DNA of 64,000 nt, taken from Actinospineispora acaciae DSM 45401. Its GTDB lineage: Bacteria; Actinomycetota; Actinomycetes; Mycobacteriales; Pseudonocardiaceae. The translations under genes were made by a program, and so were the position numbers. The stretch spans positions 124,001 through 188,000 of the forward strand of contig NZ_JIAI01000007.1 in NCBI RefSeq assembly GCF_000620785.1, given 5' to 3'. The notes under the pieces are model-generated. The model was not told the DNA's origin, did no database searches, and worked only from the letters and a program-made list of their open reading frames with translations. Below, piece after piece: positions 8,353 through 16,025 of the stretch; position 1 is the stretch's first letter, and the number at the start of each line of letters is the position of its first letter.

Positions 8353-8718
8353 GGAGGTCCTCGCCTTCGCCGTCGGGGTCGCCCAGCAGAACCCCGGCGA
8401 ACGGCCGCCGGTTGCGGAGGACACTCCCGGCTCGACACGCCGAAGGTTACTCATTTCAGATGTTCCTCGTGAGTAACTCCGACCACTCGTGGCACCCGTT
8501 CATCGGGCTCGATCAGGGCACCGCGCACACTCAACTTCGCCGGGCGTCACGGCTCGCGCCAACCACCGGCGACAAGCGGGCTCAAAGAGGCTCCTCATCG
8601 TGTGCTGTTGCGATTTCAGGCCGGACGATGAGTGTGTTACCCATAAGGCTCACCTCATATGACGTGGTCGAACTGGTCCGCCAAACTTTCGCCGGACAGA
8701 CTGTGAGGAGCCTGCGCG
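8353..8718. promoter_or_regulatory. Divergent promoter region, exporter / tandem GntR gene
   Basis: 366 bp without a gene between the divergent exporter and gntR starts. I see no clear -35/-10 pair; a short dyad TGGTCCGCCA lies at 8674-8683 and could be part of a GntR-type site, but it is weak. Confidence 0.3.
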
Positions 8719-10182
8719 ATGGTTGTGACGACGCTCGTCGACGAACGGGTCGATGAGGCCTGGACCGGAAAGCTCGCGGCCCGGGTCGCCCGGCAGATCG
8801 AGCGGGACATCGTGGCGACCCGCTGGCAGGTCGGGCACGTGGTCGGGTCGGAGACCGAGCTGCGGGAGCGCTACCAGGTCAGCAGGGCGGTGCTGCGGGA
8901 GGCGATCCGGCTGGTCGAGCACCACCAGGTCGGCACCATGCGGCGGGGGCCCAACGGCGGGCTGGTGGTGCGCGCGCCGGACGCGGGCGCCACGGCCAGC
9001 GCGATGGTGATGTACCTGAAGTCGGTGGGCACCACGCTGGAGGACCTGATCTCGGTCCGGATCATGCTCGAACCGCTGGCCGTGACGCTGGCCGCCGAGC
9101 AGATCACCGAGTCCGGGATCGCCGAGCTGCGCGCGGTGCTCGAGGACGAGGCGCGCTCCGGGATGGGGCGCGACGCCCACCTGCGCAACCAGTTACACCT
9201 GACGCTGGCCAAGCTGTCCGGGAACCCGGCGCTGCACCTGTTCATCGACGTGCTGCTCCGGCTGACCTGGCGCTACGCCGGCCAGCAGCTGCTGCACCTG
9301 CCGGCGCCCACCGATCCGGGGCTGGTGGAGGCCAACCACGCGCACCGGTCGATCGCGGACGCGGTGGTGGCCGGCCAGGGCGCCCGCGCCCAGTACCACG
9401 TCCAGCAGCACCTGGAAGCGACCCGGGACTACCTGCGCAACTGGCAGCCGCCGGAGCACTCCGCGCTGCAGCAGGCCAAGGACGTGCTCGGCACCCCGGT
9501 CCGGGAGCAGAAGCTCGCCGAGGTGGTGGCCGAGCGGCTGCTCACCGAGATCATCGAGCGCGGCTGGGAGGTCGGCTCCGTGATCGGCTCCGAGGCGATG
9601 CTGCTGGAGCGGTTCGACGTCAGCCGCCCGGCGCTGCGCGAGGCGGTGCGGCTGCTGGAGTACCACTCGGTGGCCCAGATGCGGCGCGGCCCCGGCGGCG
9701 GCCTGATCGTCACCAAGCCGAACCCCACCGCGAGCATCGACGCCACCGCGCTGCACCTGGACTACCAGGGCCTGAACACCGGCGACCTGCACACCGTGCG
9801 CGAGGTGCTGGAGCTGGGCTGCACCGACCAGCTGGTGACCACCACCGACCAGGACCTGCTCGCGCACCGGCTGCCCGCGTTCGCGCAGAGCCCCGCGCCG
9901 GAGACCGGCACCGGGTCGTGCCACCCCTGGCACATCGAGCTGGCCGACCTGTCCGGCAACCCCGCGCTGGCGCTGTTCCTGCGGATCCTGATCACGCTGC
10001 GGACCCGCCACCACGATCCCGTCGACCCGGCCGCCGGGGCGACCGACGCGGCCACCGCGCACCAGGGCATCGTGGACGCGCTGCTGACCGGCGACGCCGG
10101 CCTGGCCCGCCACCGGATGCGCCGGCACCTGCACCGGCCGGAGGATACGGGCGCCCACGGATACCGGGGGCCCCGGGAATGA
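8719..10182 (+). CDS. Tandem-duplicated GntR/FCD transcriptional regulator
   Basis: 487 residues containing two complete regulator units in one chain. Unit 1: winged HTH at about 15-85 (GSETELRERYQVSRAVLREA) and FCD effector domain at about 95-230. Unit 2: HTH at about 265-335 (GSEAMLLERFDVSRPALREA) and an FCD-like domain at about 345-470, shorter than the first. The two HTH wings, MRRGPNGGLVV and MRRGPGGGLIV, are nearly identical, so the protein arose by duplication and fusion. Ordinary FCD regulators are about 230-250 residues and dimerise, so this chain may act as a built-in pseudo-dimer. FCD domains usually bind small carboxylic acids with a metal. It overlaps lepB by 4 bp and is divergent to an exporter. 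Confidence 0.9.
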   Translation: MVVTTLVDERVDEAWTGKLAARVARQIERDIVATRWQVGHVVGSETELRERYQVSRAVLREAIRLVEHHQVGTMRRGPNGGLVVRAPDAGATASAMVMYLKSVGTTLEDLISVRIMLEPLAVTLAAEQITESGIAELRAVLEDEARSGMGRDAHLRNQLHLTLAKLSGNPALHLFIDVLLRLTWRYAGQQLLHLPAPTDPGLVEANHAHRSIADAVVAGQGARAQYHVQQHLEATRDYLRNWQPPEHSALQQAKDVLGTPVREQKLAEVVAERLLTEIIERGWEVGSVIGSEAMLLERFDVSRPALREAVRLLEYHSVAQMRRGPGGGLIVTKPNPTASIDATALHLDYQGLNTGDLHTVREVLELGCTDQLVTTTDQDLLAHRLPAFAQSPAPETGTGSCHPWHIELADLSGNPALALFLRILITLRTRHHDPVDPAAGATDAATAHQGIVDALLTGDAGLARHRMRRHLHRPEDTGAHGYRGPRE

Positions 10183-10814
10183 CCACCACCGACGGGCCGG
10201 CCAGCGACGCACCGGCCGGCCCGGCCACCGCCGAGCGCGGTGGCCGCCGGCGACGGTTGCTGGGCCTGGCGCTCACGGTGGTCGCGCTGGCCGTGGCGTT
10301 GCCCGCGTTCGTGGCGCGGGCGTACGCGGTCCCGTCGGACTCGATGGAGTCGACGCTGCACGGCTGCCCCGGCTGCGAGAACGACCACGTGCTGGTGGAC
10401 AAGCTCGCCTACCACTTCGGCACGCCCCGGCCTGGCGACATCGTGGTCTTCGTCGTTCCGACCAGCTGGCGCAACAGCGAGCTGCCCGGCGAGGCGGACA
10501 CCGACTTCATCAAGCGCGTGATCGCGGTGGGCGGCCAGACGGTGTCCTGCTGCGACGACCGAGGCCGGGTGATGGTGGACGGGCGGGCGCTGGACGAGCC
10601 GTACATCCACTTCGCCCCCGAGTACGGGCCGGCGGTGCAGGCGCGGTTCGGCCCGGTCCGGGTGCCGGACGGCCAGCTCTGGGTGATGGGCGACAACCGC
10701 AACGACTCGGTCGACTCCCGCGCGCCGAACAACGGCCCGGTCCCGGTGTCCGACGTGATCGGCAAGGCGCGGATGATCGTGCTGCCGTTCGGCAGGTTCG
10801 GCGGGATCCAGTAG
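10179..10814 (+). CDS. lepB: Signal peptidase I
   Basis: 211 residues; ATG at 10179 overlaps the gntR stop (ATGA). One N-terminal membrane segment (about residues 28-48) is followed by the catalytic box VPSDSMEST with nucleophile Ser55, and by DFIKRVIAVGG with general base Lys112; the C-terminal MGDNRNDSVDSR box is also present. The enzyme cleaves signal peptides of secreted preproteins on the outer face of the membrane. Two cysteine pairs (CPGC, CC) are unusual but known in actinobacterial members. Translational coupling to a GntR regulator is odd for a housekeeping enzyme and suggests an additional, regulated paralogue. Confidence 0.95.
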   Translation: MTTTDGPASDAPAGPATAERGGRRRRLLGLALTVVALAVALPAFVARAYAVPSDSMESTLHGCPGCENDHVLVDKLAYHFGTPRPGDIVVFVVPTSWRNSELPGEADTDFIKRVIAVGGQTVSCCDDRGRVMVDGRALDEPYIHFAPEYGPAVQARFGPVRVPDGQLWVMGDNRNDSVDSRAPNNGPVPVSDVIGKARMIVLPFGRFGGIQ

Positions 10815-10826
10815 TCGATCCAGTAG

Positions 10827-11435
10827 TCAGCGCCGCGGGGTCGTCAGCGCGGTGATGGTGGCGGCGATGGCGTGCTCGACGGCGCCGGCGCCGACCCCGT
10901 CCGGATCGGCCAGGTGCTCCATGGACAGGCCGTTGGTCAGGCAGTGCAGGATCAGCGCCGCCACCTCCGGGCTCACCGCGAGGCGCAGGCCGCCGCGTTC
11001 GACGATCTCGGTGACCAGCGCGGTGGCGGCCGCGCGCTGGGCACGCCGCAGCCGGGCGAGGATCGCCCGCACCTGCTCGTCGCGGACCGCGCGCGCCGCG
11101 AACTCCAGGCCCAGCCGGCCCCGCTCGGGATCGTCGACGACCCGCCGGGCGACGAGGCGTGCCGCCCGGCCGGCCGCCGAGGCCGGGTCGTCCCGGATCT
11201 CGCCGAGCAGCGCGGCCCGTTCGTCCTCGGCGCGCTCGCCGAGCACGGCCCCGAACAGCCCCTGCTTGCTGCCGAAGTTCGAGTAGATCGCGCCCTTGGT
11301 GAACCCGGCCGCGTGGGCGATGTCGTCGAGCCGGGCGTCGACGTAGCCGCGCTCGGCGAACACCCGGGCGGCGGCCGCCAGCAGGCGACGGCGCACCTCG
11401 GCCCGGGGGGTCCGGGGAATCGGTTCCGCGTTCAC
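10827..11435 (-). CDS. TetR-family transcriptional regulator
   Basis: About 202 residues from GTG 11435; the open frame reaches 11492, but that would run through the operator. The N-terminal HTH (RRRLLAAAARVFAERGY ... FTKGAIYSNFGSKQGLF) is a textbook TetR DNA-binding domain; the C-terminal part is helical ligand domain with EFAARAVRD. A 29-bp near-perfect palindrome lies between this gene and the divergent transporter gene, so the product probably represses both. Convergent with lepB. Confidence 0.9.
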   Translation of the reverse strand: MNAEPIPRTPRAEVRRRLLAAAARVFAERGYVDARLDDIAHAAGFTKGAIYSNFGSKQGLFGAVLGERAEDERAALLGEIRDDPASAAGRAARLVARRVVDDPERGRLGLEFAARAVRDEQVRAILARLRRAQRAAATALVTEIVERGGLRLAVSPEVAALILHCLTNGLSMEHLADPDGVGAGAVEHAIAATITALTTPRR

Positions 11436-11450
11436 GGCGCCCAGATTAGC

Positions 11451-11479
11451 GTACTTTGGGTATCCGATACCGAAAGTAC
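11451..11479. promoter_or_regulatory. TetR operator in divergent promoter
   Basis: Arms GTACTTTGGGTATC and GATACCGAAAGTAC around a central C (11465) match at 13 of 14 positions. It lies 16 bp upstream of the tetR GTG and 12 bp upstream of the transporter ATG, the expected place for an autorepressing TetR site. Confidence 0.8.
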
Positions 11480-11490
11480 GGAGTTGTCCC

Positions 11491-12411
11491 ATGGCGTTCG
11501 ATCGAGGGTTGCGCGCCCGGCTGGGCTGGTACGGCTACGACTGGGCGAACTCGGTCTTCACCACGGCCGTGACGTCGATCTTCTTCGGCCCGTTCATCAC
11601 CGAGGTCGGTGAGCGGGCCGCCGGGGCCGATGGGTACCTGCACCCGCTGGGCGTGCCGGTGCCGGCCGGTTCGCTGTTCCCCTACCTGGTCGCGTTCTCG
11701 GTGTTCGTTCAGCTGTTCGCGCTGCCCACGGCCGCCGCGCTGACCACCCGGTACGGCAGGGGGACGTTGCTGGGCGCGCTGTCCTCGTGCGGCGCCGGGG
11801 CCACCATCGGCCTGTACGCGATCGGCGAGGCCGACTACGCGCTCGGGGGCGCGCTGTATGTGGTGGCCACCATGGCGCTGGGGGCCTCGATCACGGTGAC
11901 CTCGCTGGTGGGGACCTATGCGGTAATCGGGCTCGGGCTGTCAGGGAACGAGGTGGTCACCATCGTGCTGTTCGTCCAGCTGGTGGCCTTCGGCGGTGCG
12001 GTTCTGGTCGGGCGGCTGGCCGAGCGGTACGGCGGCCGTAGCGTCCTGCTCGGGGTGGTGGTCGTCTGGGTCGGCGTCATCGCGGTGGGAGCGGTGGTCC
12101 CGGACCGGTCGTTCGGGGCGTTCGGGGCGGTGTGCGCGGGCGCGGGCGTCGTGATCGGCGGGACCTACGCGCTGTCCCGGTCGGTGTTCGTCCGGTTGGT
12201 GCCTCCCGACCGCGCGGCGGAGTACCTCGGGATCTTCGAGACCGTCAACCGGTGCCTGGGTTTCGTCGGCCCGGCCACCTTCGGCCTGGTCCTGCAGTGG
12301 ACCGGCAACTACCGCGCGGCGTGGGCGTCCATCCTGGCGTTCTGGCTGGCCGGGCTCTGCGCGCTGGTGGCCGGCGCGGCGGCGCGGCGGGAGGCGGTGC
12401 GCCATGGCTGA
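11491..12411 (+). CDS. UMF1/Atg22-like MFS transporter with internal deletion
   Basis: 306 residues; the family is usually about 420-450. The N-terminal third fits UMF1 proteins (GLRARLGWYGYDWANSVF, LGVPVPAGSLFPYLV, ALGASI), and the C-terminal half fits too (GTYAVIGLGLS, AFGGAVLVGRLAERYGGR, GGTYALSRSVFVRLVP, GFVGPATFGLVLQ). Between ALGASI and TVTSLVGTYAV about 120 residues are missing: the usual FLPE loop, helices 5-6 and the central cytoplasmic loop. The frame is kept, with junction near 11900. With roughly eight helices left, transport is doubtful. Start ATG 11491 follows GGAG; the TetR operator is immediately upstream. It overlaps the ATP-grasp gene by 8 bp, so both form one transcript. 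Confidence 0.75.
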   Translation: MAFDRGLRARLGWYGYDWANSVFTTAVTSIFFGPFITEVGERAAGADGYLHPLGVPVPAGSLFPYLVAFSVFVQLFALPTAAALTTRYGRGTLLGALSSCGAGATIGLYAIGEADYALGGALYVVATMALGASITVTSLVGTYAVIGLGLSGNEVVTIVLFVQLVAFGGAVLVGRLAERYGGRSVLLGVVVVWVGVIAVGAVVPDRSFGAFGAVCAGAGVVIGGTYALSRSVFVRLVPPDRAAEYLGIFETVNRCLGFVGPATFGLVLQWTGNYRAAWASILAFWLAGLCALVAGAAARREAVRHG

Positions 12412-13654
12412 GGGAACGCGCCACCGCGTCCTGCTCACCGAGGCGTCCAGCAACTCGGCCAGGGAGGTGCTCACCGTGCTGGGCCGCCACGGGCACGAGG
12501 TGGGCGTCATGGACGGCGGTGGCGTCTCCCTCACGGCGTGCTCGCGGTGGGTGCGGCGCCGGCACCGCTGCCCCCGGTTCGCGGCCGACCCGCTGCGCTA
12601 CCTCGACGCGCTGCGCGAGGTGCTGGCCGGCCACGACTACGACGTGCTGCTGCCCACGCACGAGCAGCTGGTCGCGCTGGCCCGTTACCGCGAGGAGTTC
12701 GGCGCGCTGGGGGCCGGGCTGGCGGTGCCGTCGTTCGCCTCGGTCCGCCGGGTGCAGGACAAGTCGGCGGCGGTACGGCTGCTGGGCGAGCTGGGGCTGC
12801 CCCAGCCGGAGACCGCGTTGGCGGCGGATGTCAAGGAGCTGCTCGGCCACGCCGGCCGGCTGCCCGTGTACGTCAAGCTCCCGGTGGCGACCTCCAGCCG
12901 GGGCGTCTGGCTGGCGGAAAGCCCGGAGCGGCTCGCCCGGGTCGCCGCGCTGCCCGCCGTCCGGGACGCCTTCGCCGCCGGCGGCACGGTTCTGGTGCAA
13001 CGGCCGGTGCCCGGTCCGCTGGTCATGGTGCAGGCGCTGTTCGACGGCGGGACGCTGGCCGGCATCCACGCCAGCGCGCGCGGGCGGGAGGGCGTGCAGG
13101 GCAGCGCGTCGGCCAAGGAGTCCGTCGTGCTGCCCGGCATCACGCGGCACCTGGCCAGGCTCGGCGCGGCGCTGGACTGGCACGGGCCGCTGTCCGCCGA
13201 CGCGGTCCTGGACGAGCGCTCCGGCCAGGTGCACTACGTCGACATCAACCCGCGCCTGGTGGAGCCGGTGAACGCCGAGCTGGCCGGGGCCGACCTGGTC
13301 CGGCGCTGGCTGGCGGTGTCACGCGGGGAGCAGACCGGACCGCTCCCGCCGCCGACGGCCGGGGTACGGACACACCTGCTGTTCGCCGCGATCCTGCGCC
13401 ACGCGGAGACCGGCCGGGGGCGGCGGGCCATGCTCCGCGAGCTGGTCGACGCCGCGACCCGGCGCGGCTGGTACGCGGACAGCGTGGAGGAGCTGCTGCC
13501 GGTCGGGTCGGACCCGGCGGCCGCCCTGCTCCCGGCGGCCGTCACCGCCTGCCTGGTGGTCTCGCCGGGGCTGTGGCGGCGGCTGGCCCCCACCGCGGCG
13601 CCGGCCCACGCGCTCACCCCGAGCGGCTGGCGCCGGCTGCTGGAGGCGCCCTGA
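12404..13654 (+). CDS. ATP-grasp superfamily ligase-like protein
   Basis: 416 residues. Preceding Rossmann-like domain (RVLLTEASSNSAREVLTVL) followed by an ATP-grasp fold: RVQDKSAAVRLLGELGLPQP, the PVYVKLPVATSSRGVWL nucleotide-binding strand, VQRPVPGPLVMVQALFDGG, and the metal-binding HYVDINPRLVEP motif. Such enzymes couple a carboxylate to an amine or other nucleophile through an acyl-phosphate; this subgroup resembles carbamoyl-phosphate-synthase-like ATP-grasp proteins of unknown substrate. Residues after about 300 are a poorly conserved helical tail. It is cotranscribed with the truncated transporter under TetR control. Confidence 0.8.
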   Translation: MAEGTRHRVLLTEASSNSAREVLTVLGRHGHEVGVMDGGGVSLTACSRWVRRRHRCPRFAADPLRYLDALREVLAGHDYDVLLPTHEQLVALARYREEFGALGAGLAVPSFASVRRVQDKSAAVRLLGELGLPQPETALAADVKELLGHAGRLPVYVKLPVATSSRGVWLAESPERLARVAALPAVRDAFAAGGTVLVQRPVPGPLVMVQALFDGGTLAGIHASARGREGVQGSASAKESVVLPGITRHLARLGAALDWHGPLSADAVLDERSGQVHYVDINPRLVEPVNAELAGADLVRRWLAVSRGEQTGPLPPPTAGVRTHLLFAAILRHAETGRGRRAMLRELVDAATRRGWYADSVEELLPVGSDPAAALLPAAVTACLVVSPGLWRRLAPTAAPAHALTPSGWRRLLEAP

Positions 13655-13666
13655 GGGCCGTTCCCG

Positions 13667-14017
13667 TCACGAGCGTGAGGAAGCCTCCTGGTCCCAGGTG
13701 GCGCGCAGGAAGTCGGCCAGCTCGGCGGCCGGCAAGCGCAGCCCGAGCACGCCGTCCGGGGAGCTCAGGATCAGCTCCAGCAGCCTCGGGTCGGCCAGGT
13801 CGCGCAGCAGGGCCACGTCCCCGAGTCCGGCCGGCCCGGCAAGCCCGGCGGCCAGCAGCTCGCGCGCCACGACCCAGTGCACGTCGGCGTCGGGGAACCC
13901 CAGCCACACCTCGAACGGCTCGCGGCGCGACCAGGTCATCGTCATGCGCACCAGCTCGTCGGAGTCCACCGGCCGCAGCCGCAGCTGCCAGGTGACGGTG
14001 GCCGGGCGGGCGATCAT
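13667..14017 (-). CDS. SsgA-like (SALP) sporulation/cell-division protein
   Basis: 116 residues, ATG 14017. The pattern ELVRMTMTWSRREPFEVWLGF, VHWVVARELLAAGL, GDVALL, LELILSSPDGVLGLRLPA and a final AELADFLRATW is typical of SsgA-like proteins, which in streptomycetes and relatives help place septa and control peptidoglycan processing during sporulation. No membrane segment. Genes for three small secreted proteins follow upstream on the same strand, consistent with a developmental neighbourhood. Confidence 0.85.
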   Translation of the reverse strand: MIARPATVTWQLRLRPVDSDELVRMTMTWSRREPFEVWLGFPDADVHWVVARELLAAGLAGPAGLGDVALLRDLADPRLLELILSSPDGVLGLRLPAAELADFLRATWDQEASSRS

Positions 14018-14038
14018 CTAACGACCCCGCGTCGCGAA

Positions 14039-14093
14039 GAACCGGGCGGTCCCGCGCCGGAGGGTGATCCCCCGGCCCGAGCCCGCCCGGTTC
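14039..14093 (-). terminator. Hairpin downstream of small secreted protein gene
   Basis: Perfect 11-bp arms GAACCGGGCGG (14039-14049) and CCGCCCGGTTC (14083-14093) with further internal pairing; it lies 28 bp after the stop codon at 14121 on the minus strand. Confidence 0.5.
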
Positions 14094-14120
14094 CGCCAGC
14101 CAGACATGGGCCGTAGTGGT

Positions 14121-14366
14121 CTAGTAGCTGCTCGTTGTGTTCGACGAGCCGTAGCGGGACTGGCACTGCGTGTTCGAGCCGCCGCCGTTGATCCAGCCGT
14201 GGTCGCACTGGGCGCGCGCGTAGCCGTCGTCGCCCGACCGGCCGTAGTCTCCGCCGTCGTCATCGTCGGCGTACGCGACGCCACCGAACGCGACGGCACC
14301 CCCGACCAGGAGCCCGGCCACCACGGCCAGCCCCCGAATGCCTCGAGTTCCGATCACCTGATTCAT
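14121..14366 (-). CDS. Small secreted protein with two cysteines (paralogue A)
   Basis: 81 residues with a signal peptide (GLAVVAGLLVGGAVAFGG, cleavage after AYA) and a mature part of about 50 residues: an acidic DDDDGGDYG stretch, then a C-x13-C pair (AQCDHGWINGGGSNTQC) and a Ser/Tyr/Thr-rich end. The ATG lies right behind GGGGG; GTG 14357 would be an alternative start with better spacing. It belongs with the two upstream genes: all are short, secreted and end with NxQC or TQC near the C-terminus. Function unknown; position next to ssgA suggests a hyphal or spore surface role. Confidence 0.7.
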   Translation of the reverse strand: MNQVIGTRGIRGLAVVAGLLVGGAVAFGGVAYADDDDGGDYGRSGDDGYARAQCDHGWINGGGSNTQCQSRYGSSNTTSSY

Positions 14367-14443
14367 CCCCCAGTTGAACAGTGAGTTGAAGTGGGAACGC
14401 CGTGACGCGGGCTCGAGGGGTGGGTCCGCGCCACGGCGTCTTC

Positions 14444-14749
14444 CTACGGTCGGTCAGTGCCCTCGTCGCCGGCGTCAGCATCGGCTGGCGGCGGCGGCGG
14501 TGCCTTCTCGACCGAGCACTGTGTGGCCTCGCCGGAGTTCTGGCCGACCACCGCAAGGCCTACCGAAACAGGTGGGCCGACACAGGTCGCCTGGGCGGTG
14601 CCCCCGGATCGACCGTTGCCACGACCCTTGTCGTGCTGGCCTTGCGAGTCATCAGCAAACGCGGTGCCGACCATTAGGACGGAACCGACAGCGCCGAGCA
14701 CCAGCGCGACGCTGGCAACGGCTGCCTTACGGCGGAACGTGCCGTTCAC
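14444..14749 (-). CDS. Small secreted protein with two cysteines (paralogue B)
   Basis: 101 residues from GTG 14749 (GGAGG nine bases upstream). Signal peptide AAVASVALVLGAVGSVL, cleavage after AFA. Mature part: GRSGGTAQATC, 21 residues, then ATQC, then a Pro-rich acidic tail. The GGTAQxxC block is shared with paralogue C at 15226. The layout of a hydrophobic Gly/Val-rich segment between two cysteines is reminiscent of rodlin or chaplin-type surface proteins, but the similarity is too weak to name it so. Confidence 0.7.
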   Translation of the reverse strand: MNGTFRRKAAVASVALVLGAVGSVLMVGTAFADDSQGQHDKGRGNGRSGGTAQATCVGPPVSVGLAVVGQNSGEATQCSVEKAPPPPPADADAGDEGTDRP

Positions 14750-15154
14750 CCGTCATCCTCCACACTTCTCGTTGGGCTGCGAGCCACCACTCCCTGGGAC
14801 TCGCGGCTGCATTCCGGCCCCGGGCTGTAGGGAGCCCTGTACAACCCCGGACCGCTCATTCGAACGTCGTGCGGAAACCAGTTGCGAAGACGGTTCCCGT
14901 ACCTCGCGTGGACCACTATTATCACCGTCCTCGACGGACGACTTTGAGTGACCCATATCCACTCCGATGCGCCTTTCGGTACAGCCGTGCACACGACACC
15001 AGGAGTTGGCTGCACCGAAACCACGCCAGACTGCCACGTCGAACAGGTAGTGTTTCTCCTGGCCGCGAGGCACAGACGGTCGAACGAGCGACGGTCACGG
15101 TCGATCCGTCACACTTTACGGCGACCCCACAAACCGTGACCTAAATTCGGCGGT
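14750..15154. other. Intergenic region between paralogues B and C
   Basis: About 400 bp with lower GC than the surroundings. It should hold the promoter of paralogue B, given its own ribosome site and the terminator of paralogue C at 15155. No convincing gene on either strand. Confidence 0.4.
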
Positions 15155-15189
15155 GGTAGCGGCCCCCGATGCATCCGGGGGCCGCTACC
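15155..15189 (-). terminator. Strong terminator hairpin after paralogue C
   Basis: Perfect 14-bp arms GGTAGCGGCCCCCG and CGGGGGCCGCTACC with a 7-base loop, 36 bp downstream of the stop codon at 15226 on the minus strand. Confidence 0.8.
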
Positions 15190-15225
15190 TCTATTGCCGC
15201 CTCACTGAGTCCGTCTGGTGACGGC

Positions 15226-15516
15226 TCAGTAGCTCACGCCAGGCGCCGCGGAGCCACCCGAGGTGCTCGCGTTGCACTGGGAGTTGCCGTCGGCCGACCC
15301 ATTGCCGAGGATTCCCAGGCCAGCGGCGATCGGGATCAGGCACCACGACTGAGCGGTCCCGCCCTTGCCACCGGAACCACCGCTGAAGTGGTTGCTGCCG
15401 TGCTGGCCGCCCTTGCCGCTAGCGAAGGCGGTGGCCCCGAACAGCATGGTTCCGCTGGCCGCGAGCGCGGTCGCCGCGAGGACCACGGCGGCACGCTGAC
15501 CGTACTTGCGAATCAT
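15226..15516 (-). CDS. Small secreted protein with two cysteines (paralogue C)
   Basis: 96 residues from ATG 15516 (GGAGG six bases upstream; a GTG sits one codon earlier). Signal peptide AAVVLAATALAASGTML, cleavage after AFA. Mature protein: Gly/Ser/His-rich GKGGQHGSNHFSGGSGGKGG, then TAQSWC, 22 residues including LIPIAAGLGILGNGS, then NSQC and a Ser/Gly tail. Resembles paralogue B in the GGTAQxxC block and cysteine spacing. It is monocistronic, with a strong terminator. Probably exported and possibly disulfide-bonded at the cell surface. Confidence 0.75.
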   Translation of the reverse strand: MIRKYGQRAAVVLAATALAASGTMLFGATAFASGKGGQHGSNHFSGGSGGKGGTAQSWCLIPIAAGLGILGNGSADGNSQCNASTSGGSAAPGVSY

Positions 15517-16025
15517 CACTTACCTCCCCATTCGACGGCCAAGGCGCGTGTCGCCTCAGCCGCTGCACAGGTTTAGCGGCATTGCGATCACGTGTCCACG
15601 GTCGATCCCGTCGCGCGCGCGGAAAGTACCGTCAGGGGTGAGCCTGAGCGGGTGAGCGATCCATTCAATCGGGTTGTCACGCGTTTGACCCGCTACCCGA
15701 AGTCATCAAATTCTGGTATCGCCACCCCTTCGAGTGGTGTTACGAGACCGGTCGGGCGGCGGTTGATCACGACGCCTCCAACGGGCCTACCCGAGGTCGG
15801 TGCACTCTATTGGTGCCACCGACCCGCGTGGTTCCCCCGATCGCATGGCAATGACCCACGAGGACCCATGAATACCTTTCCCCTAATTCCGCGGAACGGC
15901 CGACACGGCGCGCCTGGACTACCACCTAGTAAGTGAGGGGGGCCGAATATGGATCACAACCGGACGGCAATACAGTCGTTGCGACAAAGCACGGGAAGAA
16001 AACCTGTGTGGTGGTGACGGGGGCA
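15517..16025. promoter_or_regulatory. Divergent promoter region, secreted protein / ABC operon
   Basis: About 500 bp with AT-richer patches and no plausible gene. A TTGACC hexamer at 15685-15690 with AAATTC 17 bases later could be a weak promoter for the ABC operon. The upstream extension of the ATPase frame to 15933 lacks conserved sequence. Confidence 0.35.

Noticed and set aside
6871..8472. 533-codon plus-strand frame opposite the exporter gene
   Set aside because: Low-complexity Arg/Gln/Pro/His composition, antisense to a clear MFS gene.
13614..13907. Minus-strand frame overlapping ssgA-like gene
   Set aside because: Arg/Ala/Gly-rich shadow; the SsgA frame is clearly coding.
14121..15516. 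Naming the small secreted proteins as rodlins or chaplins
   Set aside because: Only two-Cys layout and hydrophobic span agree; diagnostic chaplin or rodlin motifs are not visible.
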